A stretch of DNA of 64,000 bases from Parabacteroides faecalis (GCF_022809355.1 NZ_JAKZMM010000002.1:62001-126000), one strand, 5' to 3'. Positions 1-10,565 are shown, counted from the first letter of the stretch. The notes: generated from the sequence alone by a model not told the origin. A program made the numbers and translations.

Positions 1-228
1 AACTTTCTTCCTTACTTCCTTTCCTCCTGAATCTTTATATGTAATTAAAACATAATAAAAATCCTCATTATCTGGGTTCTCCCAATTCAAAATAACAGAT
101 CCAATAAAAGAAGTACTAGTAACATTCGATACAGGTTCTATTTTAGAATCATTTTTCCCATCATCCTCAGTACATGAAAAAATGGAGATAAGTAAAAATG
201 AAATCAGAAATGCAATATTTTTTTTCAT
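1..228 (-). CDS. SusD-adjacent surface lipoprotein, 3' end cut by window edge
   Basis: An open frame runs from an ATG at 228 to the left window edge (76 codons, no stop seen). The N-terminus is a lipoprotein signal (MKKNIAFLISFLLISIFSC) followed by an acidic linker with several Asp and Glu residues, the kind of segment that often directs Bacteroidetes lipoproteins to the cell surface. The following stretch (residues 34-76, with SVILNWENPDNEDF) looks like the start of a fibronectin-III or DUF4959-like beta domain. It lies 21 bp downstream of a SusD gene on the same strand, so it is probably the third, glycan-binding member of that operon. The exact family cannot be fixed from 76 residues. Confidence 0.7.
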   Translation of the reverse strand, partial: MKKNIAFLISFLLISIFSCTEDDGKNDSKIEPVSNVTSTSFIGSVILNWENPDNEDFYYVLITYKDSGGKEVRKKV

Positions 229-249
229 ACTACTTATTCTTTTTATTAA

Positions 250-2004
250 TTACCATCCTAAATTTTGCCAATCATCACCAGTTAATCTCTCCATTTTATC
301 AACTTCAGTAACATCTAATGGATAAAATAGATAACGATCTTCATAAGAAGCACGATCATTAAAACGAAAACGCTGATAACTCAAAGAACCATCTTCTTTT
401 CGTACAATACGCATACCTGTTACAAAACGCTCCGTTTCACTCAGAATCTTCCAACGACGCACATCAAAGTAACGCAAAATTTCCATCGCATATTCTATAC
501 GACGTTCATTACGATATTTCTTCTGAAATTCATCTGCACTCATGCCTGATTCAAATCTAGGCATTCCCACACGAGCTCTAACCACATTAATTGCATCACA
601 TGCACTCAACGAAATGCCATTACCCAAATCAATTTGTTTGTCAGGGCCATAAACCTGATAAGCTGTTTCTGCAAAATTATAATATAGTTCAGGTAAACGG
701 AAAATACGCATGTATCCATCTGAATTACTATATCGATTAGAATTAAAATGTGCATACTTATGCATATAGTATCCTGTTCGTGTATACATCTTACTTGTCG
801 TAGATATACCTTCAGTTCCCCCCTCGAATGTTTCTATTTTCTGATCGCTTGAACCATCTAATTTGCGAAGTGCCCCATTATAATAAATAGTTGCATAAAA
901 ACGAGGGTCACGACCTTCATATGGATTATTTTCATCATATCCCGAATTAGGATTAATAATAGGCTTCAAATGATCTACATCGTCATAGCCTAAAATAGGG
1001 GCTAATCCATTGGCCATTTCATAAGCATCTACCAAATCCTGAGTAGGACATGGACCAGCTTTAGTCATACCTTCAGTCGTAGGCAATCCAGCATCCGACC
1101 ATGCGCTAACTTGAGTTCCACCATAAATTGTTTCTTTATCAGTAGCTCCTAAATCATTGGGATTATACAAAAAATAATATGCATATGCATTATGATAATC
1201 ATCGGTTGTAGTAAACAAAGTATACCCATGATTTAAACACTGTGATAATGCGTCTCCAGTAATTTGAACTGCTTGTTCTATAGTAAAAGTACCGTCATCA
1301 AATAATGGACTTACGGCAAATGTAATAGCCTGTGACTTTATTGCATAAGCAACTGCTCGAGTCATCATATTCCACTGATTGCTCATCATTCGCCATGGAA
1401 AATCTTCACTTTCAGCAGTTGCTAATGCCGTATCACAATCCGACAATATTTGTGTAACAATTTCACCTATTGAAGCCTTTTTATCTTGAGCATAATCATA
1501 ATCTGCAGACCTGGATTCTAAAACTAAAGGAACTTGTCCATAACGCTTAAAAAGCTCTAAATAATAAAATGCCCGTAAAACATAAGCCTGAGCTTTCCAG
1601 CCTATTTTTTCCGCATCTGTAACGTAAGCCGTGGCTTCATCAATATTAGCTATAAAAACATTACAACGACGAATTCCTTGATAATAATTTCCCCATGGAG
1701 AACCATCTAAAATATAAGAAGCAAAATTCGTTGCATTTACTCCTCCATTATACCAATAATCATATCGTGAACCAGGAGTAATATCATCACTATCTTCTGC
1801 ATCATCTGTAAATGAACCTGCTTCTAAATAAGGGCTTGGCAAAAATCCATAACAACCATTTAAATAGCCACGAGTACGATTTCTGTCAGTAAAAACCTCA
1901 GCCATCGTAATAGATCCGTCAGACTTTAAATCCAAATCATCATTACAAGAGGTTACAAATAGCTCGCTAACCAACAATAAGGAAAAAAATATAAATTTAT
2001 TCAT
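250..2004 (-). CDS. RagB/SusD family nutrient-uptake lipoprotein (second pair)
   Basis: 584 residues, the normal size for SusD/RagB. It has a lipoprotein signal with lipobox VTSC near residue 20, then the usual start (LDLKSDGSITMAEVFTD) where the TPR-like helices begin. Family marks include the helix with RAFYYLELFKRYGQVPLV, the motif NPYEGRDPRFYATIYYNG, and the C-terminal block with YRNERRIEYAMEILRYFDVRRW and the terminal DDWQNLGW. SusD proteins lie over the mouth of their SusC barrel at the cell surface and trap the substrate. It follows its SusC partner (2033-5116) by 28 bp. The substrate cannot be inferred, since no glycoside hydrolase is in view. Confidence 0.95.
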   Translation of the reverse strand: MNKFIFFSLLLVSELFVTSCNDDLDLKSDGSITMAEVFTDRNRTRGYLNGCYGFLPSPYLEAGSFTDDAEDSDDITPGSRYDYWYNGGVNATNFASYILDGSPWGNYYQGIRRCNVFIANIDEATAYVTDAEKIGWKAQAYVLRAFYYLELFKRYGQVPLVLESRSADYDYAQDKKASIGEIVTQILSDCDTALATAESEDFPWRMMSNQWNMMTRAVAYAIKSQAITFAVSPLFDDGTFTIEQAVQITGDALSQCLNHGYTLFTTTDDYHNAYAYYFLYNPNDLGATDKETIYGGTQVSAWSDAGLPTTEGMTKAGPCPTQDLVDAYEMANGLAPILGYDDVDHLKPIINPNSGYDENNPYEGRDPRFYATIYYNGALRKLDGSSDQKIETFEGGTEGISTTSKMYTRTGYYMHKYAHFNSNRYSNSDGYMRIFRLPELYYNFAETAYQVYGPDKQIDLGNGISLSACDAINVVRARVGMPRFESGMSADEFQKKYRNERRIEYAMEILRYFDVRRWKILSETERFVTGMRIVRKEDGSLSYQRFRFNDRASYEDRYLFYPLDVTEVDKMERLTGDDWQNLGW

Positions 2005-2032
2005 ATGAATATTCTTTTATGTGTGCAACTTT

Positions 2033-5000
2033 TTAAAATTGAGCTTTAACTCCAATACTATACATGCGATAAGTAGGAAAATCTGCATAAGATCCTTCTG
2101 GCCCAAAATCGTCAGACTTCATGTTATCTATTGTAAACAGATTTTGACCACTCAGAACAATTTTCAAATCTTTAGCATGAAGAACTTTCTTAAATCGTTC
2201 AGGAAGTGAATAGGAAACCTCTAAATTCTTTAATCTCAAATAAGAACGATCATAGAGGAAAAAGTCACTTGCCTGATGATTGGTTGAAGTCGTTGTGGAT
2301 AATGCTGGATATAATATTTCCTCATCGTTATTCCAACGATCTTGAGTCCAAGCCTTTAAATGATTTGAACCAAAGACTCCTTCATAGCTGGTTTCATAAA
2401 CGCCTATTCCATTCATAATAGAAGAATATTTTCCAACTCCTTGAAAGAGAAAGGACAATTCAAAATTCTTATACTGAAAACCACCAGAAATACCATAATA
2501 ATAACGAGGTAAGTCTCCATTTCCAATTGGAGCTTGATCCCGTTCATCAATTATTCCATCACCAGTCAAGTCCTTATATTTTAGATCTCCTAACCGAGGA
2601 GTACCAAAATCATAAGTCAACCCACTGTTATCTATTTCACCTTGGAAATTGAACATGCCATTACCGTTACTATAATCAACTAAATAACCAAAAGCTTGTC
2701 CATAAGGAAATCCTTCCGTACGATAGGGATAAGCATAATCATTTCCCTTCGGGGTCTCACCACAATAAATAACCTTATTTTCGTTATAACTTACAAAGCC
2801 ACCTAAATATACTGACCAATCTTTATTTAAACGTTTAGCATAATTCAACTCAACTTCATATCCTTTATTCTCATATTTTGCTATATTAGTATTTGGAAAC
2901 ATACTCAACGAAATACCTTGATAAGAAGGGACATTCACTGTAGAGTTTGTAACTCCATTAATCGTCTTATCTTTAAATAAATCAATAGAAATACTCAGTT
3001 GATTGAAAAGTCCAAAATCCAAACCTAAATTAGCTTTCCTTACTTTTTCTGCTACCAAATTTGGATTACCAAATGAGGATTCCTGTGTCAGATATTGCAA
3101 ATAAGATATTGAACCACCACCAGCAAAAGATACCCGATCATCATATGCATATCTACCTAATCCTAAATTATCATTTCCAGTCAAAGCATAGGAAAAACGA
3201 GGTTTCAATAAAGTCAACCACGGAGCTTTTTCTTTCATAAACGCTTCATTAGATATGATATAAGCCACAGAAACGCCTGGTGTTGTCAAATAACGACACC
3301 CACGAGCAAACTGATCCGATCCAGAATATCCTACATCGAATCGTATGGCATAACGGTTATCATAGTCATATTGAACTTCTAAACCTGAAGAAAAACGATT
3401 ATAATCATAACTTGCCTCATTCTTAGTAAATCCTTGTAAAATAGAAAAAGCAGTTGCCTTTACATGATGTTTACCAAAGTCCCGAATATAATCTATACTA
3501 CCATGATATGACATATAACTATACAAATCAACAATCTTAGAATAAGCCAATTCTGTATTTTCAGTCGTTCCTTGTTGAACAAACGACAACTCATCCCAAT
3601 TCCCAGATCTTCTATAACGAGCATAATTCTGCGTAGTTCCCATTGATGCAGTTATATAAGAGAGATAGCCTACTTTGCCTGAAATACTTAATCCAGGTGT
3701 TAGGAAAGACATATCTAATTTTAATCCAAATTGAGAATAAATATTTGTATTCGTCTGATTATAATAGCCACTCCGGTTTAACATACCGTAAGGTGATTTA
3801 TCCATTCGTTCAGTGACTGTTACTTCCCCTCCCGGATCAATTACATTTCCTGCATCATCATAAATTGGAGGTGTTACAGGACCATATAATGTAGGAGGCG
3901 TCATAAATAAAGCTTCATAAATTTGTTCATTACCACTTTGTGTATTACCAAAAGGGTCATGTCTCTTTTCAATATTCCCAGCCATATTTAAGTGACCACT
4001 TAAATATTTGTTTAACTTGACATCAACATTGGCTCGAACATTTAATTTATATAATTCGTTATTTGAATTATATTCCGTCTGATCTGTTTTCCATAATCCA
4101 CCTTGTCGTGTCAGATTAACATTCGTATAATACTGAACCTGATCAGTACCACCAGTAACACTAACACCTGCTCTCTGCATTTGTGAAATATTACGCATAA
4201 ACATTGAACACCAATCATTATTGGGATACAAAGAATTATTACCAGCCTTAAATTGTTCTATTTGCTGATCAGTAAAATAATAATTAGAACCTAGCCCATC
4301 ATTATAGGCCGCTTGATTACGCAAAGTCGCATAAGTAGCAGAATTAATAAAAGTCGGTTTCGTTATTGCCTGTTGTAAAATTTCATCTACCATAATATCC
4401 ACTTTAGGCTTTCCTTTGATACCTCGTTTCGTCGTGATAACAATAATTCCCCGAGCACCTTGGATTCCATATAAAGCTTGTGAAGCACCATCTTTTAATA
4501 CAGAAATCGATTCAATATCCATAGGGGAAATACGATACAACAAATCATGAGCATAGTTATCATAATAGATACCATCAATAACTATTCCAGCGCCAGTCCC
4601 ATGCATAGCCGAATATCCACGAACATATAAACTAATATCTTCAGATGCTGGTTGCCCAGAATTCTCAACTGTTAACAAGCCTGATAATCGACCTTCCATA
4701 ACACCCTGCAAACGAGTATATAATGATTTCTCTAAAGTTTCCCCCTTAGCTACTGATATTGAGCCTGAAAATGTCTCTCTCTTTTGAGTTGTATGCCCTA
4801 GATAAAGGGTTTCATCCAAACATTGAACATCTTCCTGCATAACAACATTAAATTCTTCACCAGCATACTTCAATGTTTTATAACCTAACAAAGAAAATGA
4901 TAACATTTCATTCTTGTCTGCTTGAATTACAAACCGACCAGATACATCTGTAATACCTAAGTTTCGCCCTTGAGCAGAGGATATAATTACACCAGACAAA

Positions 5001-5116
5001 GGCTGACCATATATATCTTTTACCGTTCCTTCTATTTGTGATGCCACTTGTTGAGCTTGAATATAATAAGCAAAGCTTAAGCAGCCCAGAACGACTGTCA
5101 CTATCTTTTTATTCAT
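2033..5116 (-). CDS. SusC/RagA family TonB-linked outer membrane transporter, divergent TonB box
   Basis: 1027 residues. Order: signal peptide (ends near AYYIQAQ), carboxypeptidase-D regulatory-like domain (about 27-95, IEGTVKDIYGQPLSGVIISS), TonB-box region, plug domain (about 110-235) and a long beta-barrel ending in the aromatic C-terminus YSIGVKAQF. It imports the substrate caught by the SusD downstream, powered by TonB/ExbBD. The segment before the plug reads LDETLYLGHTTQKRETFSGS instead of the common LDEVVVVGYGTQKK-type box seen in the two other SusC proteins here. The barrel motif DLTGDGIIDERDQAPIGNGD is conserved. It lies 30 bp after the SusD at 5147-7042, in one operon of two pairs. 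Confidence 0.95.
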   Translation of the reverse strand: MNKKIVTVVLGCLSFAYYIQAQQVASQIEGTVKDIYGQPLSGVIISSAQGRNLGITDVSGRFVIQADKNEMLSFSLLGYKTLKYAGEEFNVVMQEDVQCLDETLYLGHTTQKRETFSGSISVAKGETLEKSLYTRLQGVMEGRLSGLLTVENSGQPASEDISLYVRGYSAMHGTGAGIVIDGIYYDNYAHDLLYRISPMDIESISVLKDGASQALYGIQGARGIIVITTKRGIKGKPKVDIMVDEILQQAITKPTFINSATYATLRNQAAYNDGLGSNYYFTDQQIEQFKAGNNSLYPNNDWCSMFMRNISQMQRAGVSVTGGTDQVQYYTNVNLTRQGGLWKTDQTEYNSNNELYKLNVRANVDVKLNKYLSGHLNMAGNIEKRHDPFGNTQSGNEQIYEALFMTPPTLYGPVTPPIYDDAGNVIDPGGEVTVTERMDKSPYGMLNRSGYYNQTNTNIYSQFGLKLDMSFLTPGLSISGKVGYLSYITASMGTTQNYARYRRSGNWDELSFVQQGTTENTELAYSKIVDLYSYMSYHGSIDYIRDFGKHHVKATAFSILQGFTKNEASYDYNRFSSGLEVQYDYDNRYAIRFDVGYSGSDQFARGCRYLTTPGVSVAYIISNEAFMKEKAPWLTLLKPRFSYALTGNDNLGLGRYAYDDRVSFAGGGSISYLQYLTQESSFGNPNLVAEKVRKANLGLDFGLFNQLSISIDLFKDKTINGVTNSTVNVPSYQGISLSMFPNTNIAKYENKGYEVELNYAKRLNKDWSVYLGGFVSYNENKVIYCGETPKGNDYAYPYRTEGFPYGQAFGYLVDYSNGNGMFNFQGEIDNSGLTYDFGTPRLGDLKYKDLTGDGIIDERDQAPIGNGDLPRYYYGISGGFQYKNFELSFLFQGVGKYSSIMNGIGVYETSYEGVFGSNHLKAWTQDRWNNDEEILYPALSTTTSTNHQASDFFLYDRSYLRLKNLEVSYSLPERFKKVLHAKDLKIVLSGQNLFTIDNMKSDDFGPEGSYADFPTYRMYSIGVKAQF

Positions 5117-5146
5117 AATCGTATTCTTAGTATAATTAACAATTTA

Positions 5147-7042
5147 TCACCATCCTGGATTTTGCCAGTTTTCACCAGTAATTGCCAAAACATTATTAAC
5201 CTCATTGAGAGGAATAGCAACTTTCAAATACTTATTTGTATAGCATTGCCGTTCATTTCCATTCACTTGCATTCGTCCATATGTATATGAACCATCTTCA
5301 TTTCGAGTAATTTTAGCAGCTGTCACCCAACGATCGGTTTTAGCTAAGTCACCGTCTGGCTCACTCCAACGACGAACATCAAAATAACGAAAACCTTCTA
5401 ATGCCAATTCTACTCTTCGCTCATTGTGAATACGTAAACGAAGCTGATCTTTGGATAGAGTAGTTGGCAATTCAGGCATGCCTACTCGAGCACGAATCTC
5501 ATTCACAGCATCTCTTGCTTCGTCTAAATGATTTGCCTCACAAGCAGCTTCCGCAAAATTCAAAATTACTTCTGCCAACCGGAAAGCTTTAAAACGAGCA
5601 CCTACTAAAGTATTATTATTTCCACAAGTAGGATGCAGAAATTTACGCTCATAATATCCTGTTCTCGTCACAGCCCTACCGCTACTAGCAGTTCCTGTTT
5701 TAGGTTCCCCTACCCATGTAGCTATAATTCGTGTACGATTTCCCATTGGCGCTGGATAATTTTCATAGCATCCTGGTTCTTCTTCGAATTGCCAGTAAGC
5801 ATATCGTTTTGAGCCATTATAATAAATCGATGCATAAAAACGAGGATCTCTATTTTCATACGGATTCTGCGGATCATAGAGAGTATTATCTTGATTATAA
5901 TTAGGTATCAGATGAGTTTCTTCATCCTGATAAGGTTTCTCCAAATTTAAAATAGGCTGACCATCTATGGTTTCATAACTGTCTACCAGCTCCTGCGAAG
6001 GGCAAGTACCCGTCTTATAACCATCTTGAGCTCCTATTCCATCAATATTCCATATATTTCCCTGCGCATCAGCCGTCTGATATATAGTTTCCTTATCTGA
6101 TGGCGTGGCAGAATAAGCTGCTGACTCACAAAAATATTCATGATATAACGCTGCATATTCATTAGGGACATATGCAGTTTCTGCATAATACACATTTGGA
6201 ATGTTCAACTGTTTATATAATTCATATCCATTGTTACGTAAATTCTCCAATGATTGCTTAGTTATATTATAAGCTTCTTGCCAATAATCATTTCCTTCAT
6301 TATATAAAGGACTTGCTGCATACAAAATCATACGTGCCTTGATTGCTTCCGCCAATGCTTTGGTCACACGACGTTCCTCACTACTCGTAGTAATACGCCA
6401 CGGTAATTCAGAACTAGCCAATGCCACATCACAATCTTCTATAATAAATTTTACGACCTCATAATAAGAAGATCTAGTGACTGATGAGAAATCTTGATCA
6501 AAGTCATATGGTTCACGAATAATCGGCAGTCCACATCCAAACCAACGTAAAAGTTCAGAATAATAGAATGCTCTTAATAAATGAGCTTCAGCCCGCCAAC
6601 GGTTTCTATTTGTTTCAGAAGAAACAATTGCATCATCTATATGAGTTATGAAATAAGAGCAATTCCGGATCATTGCAAAATAATTAGTCCAAAAATTCCC
6701 CATATTACCTCCATGATTATTATCAGAATTCCAAACCGGATGAGATGATGCTGTCGCACTTCCATTGTACAACAGTGCTGAACCTGCCCAGTTAACATCT
6801 AAATCATCAGCATCCCATGCTTCATCACTCCAACAAACAGGCCCTCTACTCCAAAAAAAGTATCGATCTCCATAAACAGGCATATAACGATAACATGTAT
6901 TTAAATAAGCCTGAACATATTCATTATTTTGAAACACCTCTTCTAATGAAACCTTTCCTCCAGGAGCTTGATCTAAAACATCAGAACAACTTACGCTAAA
7001 AAAAGCGACTGCCAATAAAACGATATATTTATGTATTTTCAT
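5147..7042 (-). CDS. RagB/SusD family nutrient-uptake lipoprotein (first pair)
   Basis: 631 residues with lipobox SVSC near residue 19 and the typical post-signal sequence SDVLDQAPGGKVSLEEVFQN. Family motifs are HLLRAFYYSELLRWFG, NPYENRDPRFYASIYYNG, RLAEVILNFAEAACEA, HNERRVELALEGFRYFDVRRW and the terminal GENWQNPGW. It should be the surface substrate-binding lid of the SusC at 7056-10262, whose stop lies 13 bp upstream of this start. It resembles the second SusD (250-2004) in motif order but is clearly diverged, so the two pairs are not a recent duplication. Substrate unknown. Confidence 0.95.
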   Translation of the reverse strand: MKIHKYIVLLAVAFFSVSCSDVLDQAPGGKVSLEEVFQNNEYVQAYLNTCYRYMPVYGDRYFFWSRGPVCWSDEAWDADDLDVNWAGSALLYNGSATASSHPVWNSDNNHGGNMGNFWTNYFAMIRNCSYFITHIDDAIVSSETNRNRWRAEAHLLRAFYYSELLRWFGCGLPIIREPYDFDQDFSSVTRSSYYEVVKFIIEDCDVALASSELPWRITTSSEERRVTKALAEAIKARMILYAASPLYNEGNDYWQEAYNITKQSLENLRNNGYELYKQLNIPNVYYAETAYVPNEYAALYHEYFCESAAYSATPSDKETIYQTADAQGNIWNIDGIGAQDGYKTGTCPSQELVDSYETIDGQPILNLEKPYQDEETHLIPNYNQDNTLYDPQNPYENRDPRFYASIYYNGSKRYAYWQFEEEPGCYENYPAPMGNRTRIIATWVGEPKTGTASSGRAVTRTGYYERKFLHPTCGNNNTLVGARFKAFRLAEVILNFAEAACEANHLDEARDAVNEIRARVGMPELPTTLSKDQLRLRIHNERRVELALEGFRYFDVRRWSEPDGDLAKTDRWVTAAKITRNEDGSYTYGRMQVNGNERQCYTNKYLKVAIPLNEVNNVLAITGENWQNPGW

Positions 7043-7055
7043 AATCCATCAAATT

Positions 7056-10000
7056 TTAAAAATTGATATTACAACCTATATTGATATTCTTTGTTATCGG
7101 ATATCCATAAGGGTTGCTTTGTTCAGGATCAAGATGCGTACTGCGCAGAGCATCCCATACAAATAAATTTTGTCCACCGACATAAACTCTGAATTTACTA
7201 ACACCTAACGATCTCAACCAATGAGCAGGAAGAGTATAACCTATCTCTAAATTCTTCAAACGCAAAAATGATCTATTTTGAATAAAGAAGTCGTTTGCCT
7301 GATGACTTGTAGAGGTACGTGTTGAAAGTGCCGGATAAGTAATTTCATCTCCATTTTGCCAACGTTCTTCAGTCCAAGCATTCCATGTCCAATCATAATA
7401 TGTTCCATTCCTTACATTTTCAAATACTCCTTGCCCATTATAATACATAGAATAGCGTCCTACTCCAGAAAATAAGACATTAATATCTATTCCTCCATAT
7501 TCAGCCCCAACAGTAAAACCATAAGTAATCCCTGGTATTGAGCTGGAATACCCTATAGGAACTTGATCTCTATCATTAATTACCCCATCTCCATTTTGAT
7601 CAATATATACAAAATCACCTTTTCTTGGTGTCCCAAAATCATAGCTTGCATAATTAGCTATTTCTTCTTCTGAAGTAAAATAACCTTTACCAGGAGAATT
7701 CCAGTCAATAGCATATCCCCAACACTGTCCTAAAGAAAAGCCTTCTGTACGATATCGATAAACATAATCCTCTGTTCGTTGTGGTTCATCAAATTCTATT
7801 ACTTTATTCTTGTTAAATCCAAAATTTCCTTTCACAAAAAAGCTAAAATCACTATTAACTTGCTTATTGTAAGAAATTTCAAGATCAACACCCTGATTAT
7901 GAACTACACCCATATTTGCCTTAGGTATATTTCCACTCGGAACTCCTTGAAAATCTGGAATACTTTGACGAGAAATTAAAATTTGTGAACGATTTTCCCG
8001 ATAGTAGTCAACTGACATATTCAAACTTTTAAAGAATTCTAAATCAACACCTGCATTATATTTAGTTGCTAATTCCCAAGTAATATTAGGATTCCCCAAC
8101 AAGCCTTCATTTACAGAAAAACTACCTAAACCTCCAACATTCGAGGCTCCGTTTAAGGTTATATTATCTTGGTATAAAAAACGACTACCCCCAATCTGAT
8201 CATTACCAACTTTTCCCACAGAAAAGCGCAGTTTCATATGGGTCAAATAATTATTTCCTTTCAAGAATTCTTCATTACTAGTTACCCATCCAATAGAACC
8301 TGCAGGGAAAAAACCAAAGCGTTTTGTAGGTGCAAATTGCTCAGAACCATTATAACCAATATTTACTTCTGCTAAATATCGATCATCATATGAATAGGTA
8401 GCACGTCCTGATAACCCGACAATATTATAAGGAATTTCTGCAGATTCCGATTCCCAGTAATCACGTTGAAACAGAACCATACCTGTTACAGCATGACGTC
8501 CAAACTTTCGATCATAATTCAATGAAGCCTGTGCATTGATCCGATAATTTGAGCTATAACTCCTACTTAATGACAATTGAGTAGCATTTGTATTATGTGG
8601 TGTATAAGTCAGGACGTCATTATCATAATCAACAGTTGCATAATAAGAAATTTCTCTCTTTGTTCCATTTAATACTGTCGAAGAATATGTATCATAAGAT
8701 ATCATACCCTTAATACTCAAACCCGGTGTGATTAAAGAACTTAAATCCCAATTTAAAGCCAATTGCGTATTCAAATTATTACGAGTCTGCGTATAAAAAC
8801 CATAACGGTTCATAATTTCATAAGAAGTACGATCCAAATAATCCACATCAACCAATGCTCCATCCTCTACTCCGAACTCCGATATAGTAGTTGGGCCTGG
8901 AGAGATTGGAGTAATCGTTAATGCTTGATATATTAAGTCTGTCATCATATGATTAGAACTTGAATAGATTCCTGGATCGACTGCCGGCATATTTACTTTT
9001 TCTGTATAAGAACCTATTTTTAATTCAGCTTTAAGGCTTTTAGCTAAATTAAAATCTAAATTAGAACGAAAGCTCCATCGATTCATCCATGAAGATGGAT
9101 CATAACCCAACTGGCTCTCCGGCTCTGTATTCAAGTTTCCTCCTTGATGGATATATCCTGCATTGAAGAAATAGGTTACAAAATCTGTTCCTCCTGAAAC
9201 ATTAGCGTTTATACGTGTTTGAGGAGTATATTTTTTTATATATTCCCTATAAAAGTCATTATCGCAATACATATATTGACGCATCTTAACCTGTTTTGCA
9301 TAATCAGGAGAAGAAGGATCAAGACCAAAAAGAGGATCGCGATATTTTTGGATTATTGCATCTGTATATTCAGCAGGTAAACCGTCATTCTGCAAAGCTT
9401 GATTACGAAGAGCCATATAATCCCAAGAATGTAAACGAGAAGGTTCTCTTGAAAAAGAAGTCCAACTCTCATCAATACTAGCAGATAAATGAGGTTTCCC
9501 TTTTTCTCCTTTCCGAGTAGTAATCATTAATACTCCATTTGCTCCACGCACCCCAAATACGGCCGTTGCTGAAGCATCTTTTAAGACAGAAACACTTTCC
9601 ACTTCATTCATGTCAATGGTTGATATATTACTACGCTCCACGCCATCAACTAATATTAGCGGACTTTGTCCATTAGTTGTTGCAGCTCCACGCAGAAACA
9701 TAGTAGCTCCATCAACACCAGGCTGACCTCCTCCTGCTTGAGTAGAAGATAAACCTGTAATACGACCAGCTAATGCATTATCCAAACGAGTTGTGGAAGT
9801 TTTTTTCAAATCATTTGTGGTTACAGCAGAAATAGCCCCTGTAACAGATACCTTTTTTTGAGAGCCATATCCCACAACTATAACTTCATCCAAAGTTTCT
9901 GTATCTTCCCTTAACATAATACTTATGTCCTTTGTTTTAGTTATTTTTACCGTTTGTGACATATACCCTATATATGACAATCGAATCGATGCTCCAGGAT

Positions 10001-10262
10001 TTATTTCTAATACAAAATTTCCATCTATATCAGTAATAGTCCCGTTTGTATCATTTCCAACTTCAACTATATTTACTCCAATCAATGGAATCCCCTCGCT
10101 ATCTACAACCGTTCCTTGTATGGACACTAATTGTTGTTGGATTTCTGTTGCCTGAACATTTATATCATCTACATCATTTATTGTATAACCTTCTATTGGA
10201 ATGATAGTTATAGATGATATCAATAGGATAAATTTACTATTACACTTAACCCATTTTTCCAT
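7056..10262 (-). CDS. SusC/RagA family TonB-linked outer membrane transporter (first pair)
   Basis: About 1068 residues from the ATG at 10262 (MEKWVKCNSKFILLIS). A frame-matched TTG 12 bp upstream is less likely. Order: signal segment, carboxypeptidase-D regulatory-like domain (about 45-125, VSIQGTVVDSEGIPLIGVNI), TonB box (ETLDEVIVVGYGSQKK), plug (VLKDASATAVFGVRGANGV) and beta-barrel. The calcium-loop-like motif DQNGDGVINDRDQVPIGY sits in the barrel, and the C-terminus NINIGCNINF is barrel-like. It is the first gene of the minus-strand operon SusC-SusD-SusC-SusD-lipoprotein. The leader and possible promoter are described at 10435-10573. The gene is visibly more AT-rich than the core genes to its right. 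Confidence 0.95.
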   Translation of the reverse strand: MEKWVKCNSKFILLISSITIIPIEGYTINDVDDINVQATEIQQQLVSIQGTVVDSEGIPLIGVNIVEVGNDTNGTITDIDGNFVLEINPGASIRLSYIGYMSQTVKITKTKDISIMLREDTETLDEVIVVGYGSQKKVSVTGAISAVTTNDLKKTSTTRLDNALAGRITGLSSTQAGGGQPGVDGATMFLRGAATTNGQSPLILVDGVERSNISTIDMNEVESVSVLKDASATAVFGVRGANGVLMITTRKGEKGKPHLSASIDESWTSFSREPSRLHSWDYMALRNQALQNDGLPAEYTDAIIQKYRDPLFGLDPSSPDYAKQVKMRQYMYCDNDFYREYIKKYTPQTRINANVSGGTDFVTYFFNAGYIHQGGNLNTEPESQLGYDPSSWMNRWSFRSNLDFNLAKSLKAELKIGSYTEKVNMPAVDPGIYSSSNHMMTDLIYQALTITPISPGPTTISEFGVEDGALVDVDYLDRTSYEIMNRYGFYTQTRNNLNTQLALNWDLSSLITPGLSIKGMISYDTYSSTVLNGTKREISYYATVDYDNDVLTYTPHNTNATQLSLSRSYSSNYRINAQASLNYDRKFGRHAVTGMVLFQRDYWESESAEIPYNIVGLSGRATYSYDDRYLAEVNIGYNGSEQFAPTKRFGFFPAGSIGWVTSNEEFLKGNNYLTHMKLRFSVGKVGNDQIGGSRFLYQDNITLNGASNVGGLGSFSVNEGLLGNPNITWELATKYNAGVDLEFFKSLNMSVDYYRENRSQILISRQSIPDFQGVPSGNIPKANMGVVHNQGVDLEISYNKQVNSDFSFFVKGNFGFNKNKVIEFDEPQRTEDYVYRYRTEGFSLGQCWGYAIDWNSPGKGYFTSEEEIANYASYDFGTPRKGDFVYIDQNGDGVINDRDQVPIGYSSSIPGITYGFTVGAEYGGIDINVLFSGVGRYSMYYNGQGVFENVRNGTYYDWTWNAWTEERWQNGDEITYPALSTRTSTSHQANDFFIQNRSFLRLKNLEIGYTLPAHWLRSLGVSKFRVYVGGQNLFVWDALRSTHLDPEQSNPYGYPITKNINIGCNINF

Positions 10263-10434
10263 AATGATTAACAAAATTATTTATTGTATTTCAAGATATT
10301 AGTATAACACTTTCAAGTGTGTCCAGAATATAATGAATAGTTTATACACCACCTTGTATTCGGTTAACATTCGCGGTAACAATTCATTCGGAGCAATTCA
10401 AAAAAAATAAATATTCGACTAAAGCATAAGTTCA

Positions 10435-10530
10435 CTATGAACTTTCTTTAACAACATCTATTTTTTCAAAAAACACATTTAAAACACTGAAGCAAAACAG
10501 CACGAATAATTGTAATAACATTAATTTCAT
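10435..10530 (-). CDS. Possible 31-residue leader peptide upstream of the SusC operon
   Basis: A minus-strand ATG at 10530 opens a 31-codon frame ending in TAG at 10435. The peptide starts MKLMLLQLFVLFCFSVLNVF and is hydrophobic for its first 21 residues, then ends in a short charged tail. A purine-rich AAAAGGA lies about 6 nt before the ATG, and a TACTTTTG -7 box at 10566-10573 would place the transcript start about 28 nt upstream of it. It could be a regulatory leader peptide or a chance ORF in AT-rich DNA. I recognise no family. Confidence 0.3.
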   Translation of the reverse strand: MKLMLLQLFVLFCFSVLNVFFEKIDVVKESS

Positions 10531-10565
10531 GATATCCTTTTATAATATATTTATAAATTATTGGT

